Notes under the pieces: generated by a model
What the model saw: the letters and a program-made list of their open reading frames with translations, nothing else
Database searches by the model: none
Told to the model about the DNA's origin: nothing
In this document: piece after piece, positions 13,970 to 23,100 of the stretch
Layout: the number at the start of each line of letters is the position of its first letter
How positions within the stretch are numbered: position 1 is the first letter of the stretch
Assembly (NCBI GenBank): GCA_016785225.1
Contig: JAFBJZ010000845.1
Location: 258,501 to 322,500, forward strand
DNA from: Psettodes erumei
Taxonomy: Eukaryota; Chordata; Actinopteri; Pleuronectiformes; Psettodidae
DNA length: 64,000 nucleotides
Reading direction: 5' to 3'
Made by a program: the position numbers and the translations under genes

Positions 13970-13975
13970 TCACAG

Positions 13976-14131
13976 CTCAGACACGACAGCATGTCAGCCG
14001 CTCAAGACCGACGAGAGGGAAGCGGCGGACGCCAGGGTGGACGCCGCCGCTGCCGCCGCCGCCGCCGCCGACAGGAACGGCTGCATCAAAGGAAAGGGAC
14101 GCAAGCGCCGCGGCCATCGCAGGGTCAGGAG
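13976..14131 (+). CDS. srrm4: srrm4 coding exon with poly-Ala run
   Basis: This is the first srrm4 exon I can defend. The acceptor follows a (TTTG)n tract and ...GCTCACAG; the donor is GTGAGT. It is 156 nt and begins and ends after the second codon base. It encodes SDTTACQPLKTDE, an acidic Ala-rich stretch with nine consecutive Ala from GCC/GCT repeats (about 14039-14070), then DRNGCIKGKGRKRRGHRRVRR split across the junction. The basic GKGRKRR part fits the region that precedes the Lys-rich block in SRRM4. The exon just upstream was not found, so its use as a constitutive exon is inferred. Confidence 0.7.
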
Positions 14132-17100
14132 GTGAGTCGGCCCGAATCGAAACCGGAGAAGTCGGCGTCCTGTAAAGTCGCGGGGTCGCAGACGAGAGGG
14201 GAAACGTTCGCCGTGATGAATGGGCTCGCTTATTATTTGTTTTTGGAGGTTTGTTTTTTGTAGATTAGCGGAGCCGACGATAAAGTCTTCGAACGTGAGA
14301 CTCCTTCGGGGAGTGCCGGCGCTCGGTGAGAAAACGGCGAGCGTAATCTCCCGTATCCCGCCGCAGAGGGGGGGGGGGTAAACAGTCTTATCAGGTCGGG
14401 CCCGGCGGAGAAACACAAAGACGCTCGGATCCCCGACACCTCGAACCAGGAGACCGCTTCACGCGCCGAGAATAGTTTTCAGTCGTCGTACGGCGAGGTG
14501 GGAGACGGAGGTAGATTTCCTGACAGCAGCCGGCGATATGTAAAGCACGACAGAAGGCGCCTTTGTAGCGTCGGAGAGGGATCACCGACATGAATCGCTT
14601 CCTTTTTTTTTTTATCCTGGACGAACTTCACCGCTTCTCTCTGCTTCTGTAGCGGGAACGCCGGCTTCTGAAGATCGTTTTTCTGGTTTGCGCAAGAAAA
14701 GACATCAGATAGAAAAAAGGGGCGGAAAAAACAGATTTCTAGTGTTTGTCGCCTCTGAAACTGGGAGCTGAATCGACACTGACGGAGTCGAGACAGCGGG
14801 AGAGGCGAGGAATCACAGACGCTGTCGTGTGAGGAGTGGACGTCTGTTTGTGAAATCAGATGCTAGTTTTGCATAATTCAATCCGAAGTTGTCACGAGAC
14901 GCTCTTTGTGTCGCTCCAGGAAGTCCAGTCGGCCTCCGTGACGAGCCATCAAGTCTTATCGCTGCTGCACATTCAATCCTCCAAACCTTTATTTACACTC
15001 AGCAGAGGAAGAGCTGCAGTGAGTCGTCCACGCTACGAAGACGTCGACCGGGAACGGGATGTTCTGACGTAGTTTTTTTTTTTTTTTTCAACAGTTACGC
15101 AACACATCCCAGCAGCATCCACTTATACAACAAAAACAGTTTTGTGTTTACGTTTCGGCGCTCGCAGCACCTGGTTACGCACCTGTCTGTCCTCTCAGTT
15201 AGCAGCTAATGAGGTTTCACTTCCAAAATCTGTTACGAATCGACGCCTCCTCTGTGGACGAAGACGATTTGTTGTCGGGATTGTTATCTCGCTAACTGGT
15301 CGTCAGCGGCAGCGTTAATTACAACACCTTAGCTGCGGTGAGTCGTGGAAAGAAGGTTTTTAAATATTAAACCCTGCAACACAACGCCGAACCCGGCTCT
15401 TTTTATGTGATGACATATGTCGCACTCGTGCCTGACTGCGGCAGGGACGGAGACAAAAAAAAAAAGAAGCGCTCTTCAGGAAAATGGGCTGCGTTCGGCG
15501 CCGAGCACATTGTCATCAGATGTCCCCAAATCCCTCTCCCTCCGTTCACGACATTGTTCTGCACAATCACAGCTCCCGGTGTAGCTGCCAATTGTCCGCT
15601 CTCTCGTTCCCCCTTTTCGTCCGCCGCTCCTCCTCCATCACAGGAAACTGTTTCTGCTGCCAAGAAGAGGAGGAGGAGGAGGAGGAGGAGGAGGAAGAAA
15701 AGGAAAGAGAGAATGCAAACGCTCGCCTCGTGCTCTTTCTCTGCAGGGCCAGAGTGGTGGAAGTGTTAATGAGTGACAAAGCGTTCTCATTACCAGGAGA
15801 GGGTACTTGGGCTCGGTCTCTCTAATCAGCCCTGATGCATTTCACTTCCTAATGCTCCAAACTGCCGAGCGGGGCCGTTTGTTACGGCCGGCGGTCGCGT
15901 ACGTGGAGGAGGGGCGCGGCGTGTCGCCGTCCTTACGGTCTGATTGTCTGCCGTCAACATATATTCTCTGGACATTAACGTTATTCGTCGTGAAACCACA
16001 TGGCGCGCAAAATGTGTTTCTGTCTCTTACGAGTGTTGGTCGTAACCTCGGCCTCATTAAAGCGGCACCGAGGAGAATCTCTTTGATGACGACGATTTGT
16101 CTCATCCTCCTTTTTTTTTTTTCTTTTTTTTTGTTTGACGATGCGAGTTAACCTGACAACTGTTTTAATAATTAATAATTCAGCCAGTGTGATGTCTTCA
16201 TCACTTTGCTAAAATAGTTCGCCCAAGAGACCAAAACAAAACATCACACGTACATTCACAACGTTTGGCGGTTCTGCTTGAAGGAAAGAAAAACGACCCA
16301 AACGATCAATCACTTATCAAAGTCACAGAACAAAGCTCCTAAATCAGAACAGGGCCGAACATCAAAGAGGTTTCTTCAGCTGCCGCTGGGTCTCAGGTGA
16401 CATGTGAGACGTGTGACGCATCTGAGAAGCTGAAGCTGTCGCCTGGACGGAGGATCAGCGGGAGGAAGCGAAGGGGTTTGTTGGTTTGACGGCAGATTAG
16501 GGCGCAGCCACGTGTCTAACAGAAGACGCTGCTGGGGGATGGGACGGCTCCGTCTTGGTTCCCACACGTGTCTCCGTCACGCCGACGCGACACTGACGTC
16601 AGTTGTGATGTAACCCGCCCCGCCCCTCTGGTTTCCCCACAGATGAAGCTAATTTTCCGCCTCATTATTGACGCCAAGGTGAGGCCGCTCCAGCACGTCT
16701 CTTCTTCGCTCCCGCTTCTGCTCCGTGAGGAGTTTCAGTCGGCGAGCCCGTGGCGCTTCAGCGGTCGTCTCCCGCTCCTTATTCTGAATCAGGAATGAAG
16801 CGGATCCGGCCGGAATCGGTTCCCGGTTCTCTGGAGAGGAGCTCACGACGTGCCCAGAGCGAAATGCAAAGGCGTCAACACAAAGTGAACATCGTCCGCC
16901 GACAAACTTATCTGTGTAATGTCCTCTTTGGCTCCGATGGAGCTTTGTCAAGTCTGATGGAATTGCTTCAGTGACATTACCTGATTAATCTCGGAGGCTT
17001 TAAGGGGAAGTCTGCATCACGGGGGCTGGAAGGCATCTCTCAGTTTGGTCCTTAAAAAAAAAAAGATGCTCGTTGATGAATTTCATTAGAGGAAGTGCAG

Positions 17101-20100
17101 GGATGACGGGGACGGATGAGATCAATCCGTTCCTTCGCTAATCAGAAACGGCTCCTGCAGCCCCAGGCCGACGTGTCCTCAGGCAAAGACGCTGGACCTC
17201 GAGGAGCGCTTGATTTGACAAACCTAGCACGTCAAACACAACTAACACAACGGCATCACACGTCGGCGAAGGCAGCCGGGCGCTCGCTGCAGCGCCTGAC
17301 AGTGGGTGGGAGGGAAAGTCCGGGTTGGGTTTCCATTGTCGGCTTTGCAGACGATCTCACGGGAATCAGGATCAGCGTTTATTTCAGCGATGAGTCGTGG
17401 ATTATTTTACCTCAGCTGTTCTGTTTGGGTTGTTTGTTTGAAGAAAAAAGGGAAGCTGCGACGGAATATATTTTTGGCGGTGCTTTCTGCAGCATCTCCA
17501 ACACTAAATAAGACTCGTGATGAACTCGTAAACATCTCGACTCTCCTCCAGCGTTTGTGTATTTTTCCGACCCTGCAGACTTTTAGAGAGGAAGCAAACA
17601 ACACGTCAAGTAATTTCTGAAAAGTAGGAAAGTCTTCCCGTTTCTTCAGGAGAAAGTAGATCCGTTTCGCGACTGAAACTTAGTTGTTCCTGTGTTTCCG
17701 CTCGCAGCCCCTCCCTCGACGACGACCTCTCCCCTCGGCCCAAGGGGAAGAAGAAGAAGAGAAAGTCCGAACGGAAGAGGAAGAGGAAAAGGTGAGCTCG
17801 GGGGAACGTCCCGCGGGAGAACCCGCCATCTTCTCCGGCGCTCACCTCGTTTGGTTCTCTCCCCCCCGGCTCCAGGTCTCCGTCCCGCAGCCTGTCGCCG
17901 CTGAGGAAGAAGAAGAAGAAGAAGAAGAAGAGGAGCTCCAAGAAAAGCAAGCGCCATAGGTAGTTCTTGCTCACTGCAACTCTGTACCTTCTCTTTTTAA
18001 ATGGCACCCATGTTTATTTCCAGGTGACGTAAATCCTATTTTCCCCTCCTGCAGGTACACCTCCAAGAAGTCCAAACACAGGTGCGCACTTTTTTTTAAC
18101 GATTAATCAAATGAGTTAAAGGTAACCCCCCCCCCCCCCCCCACCCCCTGGTCAGGCTGTGTCAGTCTTGAGACCCCCCCTCGCTCACGACTCTGTTCTC
18201 TCTAATCTCACCAGCTCCTCCAGTTTAAAACATAAGAGGAAGGATGAGCGCAAGCACAAGAAAAGGTCAGTCTGTGATTGTTGCATCAGATCCGTGCACG
18301 CCGCAAAATCCCACACAAGTCTGTATAGACCGGCCCCACCCACCCGCCCGCCCCGCCTCCTCCTCGCCTTAAACCCATCCGCCCTTTTCAGAACAGCCTC
18401 CGCCGGAGGAAGAAAGAGAGCGGATCTCTCTCGTACGAGGGCAGCGCGTGCAGATTTATTCCTTTATTTGCTTTTTTTTTCGGAGCGAAGCGTGTAAAAG
18501 GAAAAAAACGTCCCGAAAAAGCCCGAGCCACAGAAAACTCGGGGATGAAAGAGGGTAAGAGAAACCAATTTCATGCTGTGATCTGGGCCGTTTTATAATT
18601 GGCCTGTGGATGAGCGGGCGGCTCGTTGTTTGTAAGCACCGAGCCGAGTTCGCTCGCCGCTGACTCGCGCCTTTTTTTTTTTTTTTCTGGCGCGCTACAA
18701 CCCTCGCCTCTTTTGTTCCCTTCATGCCTTTGCTGTTCCTTTCTACTCTCACCTCCTCTGATGCGCTCTCCTGCCTTTTTTTTTTATTATTCTCCCAACA
18801 CGCTTCATATATTTCAGGACCTCGTCGCGTAGCGAGGAGCCGACCGAGGAAATAAGCTTCTCAGGGCCTTTAGCGCCGAGAGCTGAAGATGAATTACACA
18901 TCTCCTCCTGCAGCTCGGGGGATCTTTACTTTCATTTCGACGGGAACGCAGCTTAGGATCATTCACGATGAAATAATTTCTCATCTAATCGTTCCATATC
19001 TGCATCTGATTAACTAATTTATTGTTTTCTTTCCCAAGTCAAAAAGCTATACATCTATATACATCTCATTGGCAGGATGCTCAGTAACACAGGAAGCAAC
19101 ACGCCTTTCTAAAACGATCACAGGTTTCAAACTTTTCAAACTTTATTCCATCGCCGGACCGTTGCACTTTTGTCGTGACGTGGCCGCCCAGGAGCCCAGT
19201 TCTCATCCCCATTTTTCTTCTGTTTGAACATGAGCTGCAAAAATCATCTCATCTACTCTACTCGTGTCCTTTCTCGCCACCTCCTCCAGTTCCCGGACCC
19301 ACTCGCGGCGGAGGCGTCGCTATCGGAGGTCGGACAGCTCTTCCTGCCAGTCTTCTGCAGAGGACAGGTACGCCCCCCCCCTCCACCCCTCCACCCCTCC
19401 ACCCCTCCACCCCCTCGGTTTTATCTTATCAGCCCGAGGTGTCTGCCGAGTTCTCGGTCACACCACGGCGATGACTGATAAGACGGGGGTGACTTCCTGA
19501 TCTCGGGCCCCTTATCAGCGCCTCGCAGGAGAAGGCCCCAAATTCACTCCGCAGATCGATGCACTCAATTATGATGACATGCCGCAATATTTCAGACGTG
19601 TGATAGTGAACGAAAGGCGTTTTTTTTATGGATTATAACCGAACAGGGTGGGGAGGATAACTGGATGCTGGGGATTAATCCAGGAGTAATCATCCGGAGG
19701 TTCAGTTTGAACTCAAATTAACACACTGAAATTACCGCTTTGAAATCCGCCCGCAGCTCTTTATCGCTCCCCCAATTACTTTGAGTTTTCGTCGGGATAT
19801 TAATCAGAGGAAGTCGCAGAAAAACGAAGACGTCGGGAGCTTTGAACTCTGTTTTTCCAGCGGTCTGGGCAGCTGGAATCCAATCGGGCGGATCGAGAAT
19901 CCACGTACGATCGGTCCTTCGAGGCCGCGGAAAATGTTGTGAATTCAGATGCTTCTCTGACACGATATGCTCCGCCCCCTTCCTCCTCCTCCTCCTCCTC
20001 CTCCTCCCCTACAGACACCACCTGCAAAAATCTGCGCTGGGAGAGGAAACGGACGGAGGGCTCCACCACGCGGACGTGAAGTGGAGACCTGCGACCAAAT

Positions 20101-23100
20101 CAGTGTGTAAAACGGCTCGAAAATATCGCTCCATCCTCTCCACCGCCACCGTAAGTACAGCTCAGGACTCGGGCGGTGCCGCCAGCGGCTCGGTCACATT
20201 TCTCAGTCGGCGTAGAATAGCAGGAGAGCCCGGCGCTCGGGTTCGGGCGTACAAACGTGATGCAACAGGAAACTGTGTCTAAACTCAGTCGCGTCTTCTC
20301 GAAAGGGATGAGCATACATGGCCTGACATTCGATGAATTCTTTATTTTTCTGCTTTGTCGTTTAGAGAAAACTCCCCATGATGATAATAATAACGACGCC
20401 ACTAAATTACAGCAGCGTGAAATGCAACAGTTGGTTTTTTTTCCCCTCCCGTGGAGAAATAACGTGTCAAATCCAAATGAAAATTAACAGCGGCGAAAAA
20501 ATATTTTCTCGCACTTTTATTGTACTGCGCTCGGCACCGGCGCTGTCAAGTGACAGTTTTAACAGACGAACGCAGAGGAAGAGAAAACGCTTTGTCGCGT
20601 GCTGACTCGTGAAGCTGCTTCCTGCGGAGCGTCAGGCACGTGGCGCGCCGCACGGGGCAACGCCGCACAACTGTTAAGTTGTTGTCGTTAATGAGCAGAA
20701 ATGATAAAGTTTCCATGTTGCGTATTTTAGTCAGAGCTCAGACGCACTTTCTGACCCGATGAAACCGCAGAGGCGAACACGTCTCAGGTGCATCTCGTCC
20801 TGCTCCGCACAAAAAAATGTGTTTTCACCTTATTTTCAGTCCGCGACCTGAGAAAACATATTTTTCCAGGCGCCTGTTTCGACTTGATGCAGAATCAGGA
20901 GGAAGGGAGGAAAAAAAACCCCAAGATTTTCCTTTTTCAGTTCGGCCCTTCTGCGTCGCCTCCGGTCATCACATCTGTTGTGTGTCACACTTCCTGCATG
21001 CACGTTCAGTTTGTGCGATGGCAGACGCGACGCGAAGCTGAAACGAAAAGGAAAAACAAACGTCTTTAAAAGTGTGATTGACAACTTCCAAACCTCAGAC
21101 GATGAATTTTAACAACTGTGCTGTTTACTGCAGGTTGGTTTTGCGTCTTTATTTTTTAATTTTATTTCTTGTGTTATGTTTTTTCTTGTTTTTTTTTTTT
21201 TTTTTTAAGCGACGTTCTCCACAAGAGCCTCATGAATGCAGCGACGGCCTTAAACTCATTGTCTCATGCTTATTGGAGCATTAAAAAAGTATTTAATTTC
21301 TCTCCAGCAATCATTAAATTATGCTAATTGCTCAGACAGATGTTTTTAATTACACACCGCAGGGCTTTTTAATTGAAATTCAATAAATTAATCCATATTT
21401 TGAATCACGCCTTGCACAAAGTGTTTCAGGAGGACTTCCACTGTATCACAGTTACTCAGTGGCATTTGCATTTATTTATTTATGGGTTTGGATTTGCTAA
21501 AGTAATGCAGAATCATCCCTGCTTTATACCCCCCCCCCCAAAAAAATGGAAAAACAACAACAAACAAACCATAAAGGGAAAGGTGGGTATGACAGGATGG
21601 AAAAACATGAACAATTCATCTGAAATGTGCGTTAAAAAAAACAAATCTGTAAATATAAGAAGTGATTTTCAGTTGTGGCGGCGCACACACACACACAAAT
21701 CTTTTTTTTCATTTTATTTTTTTCCTAAAAACACCGAGGCAGAGATGAAACGCCTTTTCAAAACATCTGCAGGTGAAGAGCGTCTCTTCACTCCCGAGCG
21801 CACACGGACTTTGCAGACGCACAAACATTTGAACGGAAACTCTCCCGCTCACTGAGAAAAGAGAGATCGCAACTGGTCGACTTTTGTTTCCAGATCAGTC
21901 AGCCGGTGTCCTCCTCCATCTTTTCTAAAGTGCTCCCGCTCCCAACGAAACAACCAAACGTGCCAATATGAGGGTTATTGTCTTTTTCTTGCACTTTACG
22001 ACTCTAATGATGCACTTATGTTGCCCGCTCTTCCCCTTTTTCTTACACCTTACCTACTTAAGGAGGAAATCTTGATTGGTAAGTCGATGCTATCCGCAGA
22101 TTTAGGGCTTTACTTGTAGGTTCGGTGCAGGCTAATTATTTACTTTTTCACAGGAGAAAGATCATCTGTCCTGTTTCTGAGGGCTTTCTTAGCTAGACTG
22201 AGGGGATCTCTCTTTGTCTGCAATCCTTTTTCATTTCTACATAATACCCATTTCTGTGATGTTTGTTCGATGTTCTTTAAATGAGGCTTTGTCGATGGGG
22301 CTATTGTTTTACTCTTCTTCTCTTCACTTGGAGTTAGAGCCGGTAGTTTCTTCCACGCATTAGCTTTTCTTTCTTCTCTGCTCCTCTGTTGTTCCTTTCA
22401 TACGATTACTTTAGTTTAGACTTTATCCAAATTCGTTCCTTGTTGGTTTCTTTGACTTCAGTTGACTTTCTTTCCTTTTGAGGTTAATCGCATGCTTCAA
22501 ATTTGCATGATGTCTTTATCTTTCCGAGTTTTCTGTCCCAAAAAAAGAGAAAAGAGAAAAAAAAAAAGAGATCTCGTCTGTTTTCAAAGGGAGTGTGTGC
22601 CTTTGTACTAGACTGTTCACAGGTGGCAGGCTGCGTTCGTCGGCGCGCGCACGGCTTTTAAGCTGCAGCTGCATTTGTCTGTTTGCAGGTTTTGTCGTCC
22701 AAACCCGGAAGCGAGCTCTTGCCGGGGAAAGGGCCGCGGCACTTCCCGAGCCAGGCCGAAGGTCCGCGTGATTATGATTCGGGGAACGACACCTCGTCGC
22801 CGCCCTCGAGCAAAACCGGCGTTTCCCGCGCGAGCGCCGCCGCGGCCGCCGACAGCAAGAGGAGCCAGTGTCGGCGCCTGGCCTCTCCCGGGAAGCTGAA
22901 GTTCGCTGACAGAGACAACGCCTCCGATTCGGGGAACTCTGTGACCAGCTACGCTTCCTTGTGCCGACCGTACGGGGAGGACGGCCTGTCCGCCGCGCTG
23001 TTCGCCGGAAACAGCAAGAGGTAACGCTCGCAGTAAATAACCCAGCAAACGCCTCCCGGGGAAATCGCAGGCTGTTTATCTTGCGTTTCCACACTCAGTT

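Noticed and set aside
13661..14263. 200-residue + strand open frame spanning the CA repeat
   Set aside because: Most of it is translated CA repeat (His-Thr); the true exon here is read in another frame.
22516..23094. 192-residue - strand open frame
   Set aside because: It lies opposite the CpG-rich srrm4 exon 22689-23020; an Arg/Ser-rich antisense shadow without splice or family support.
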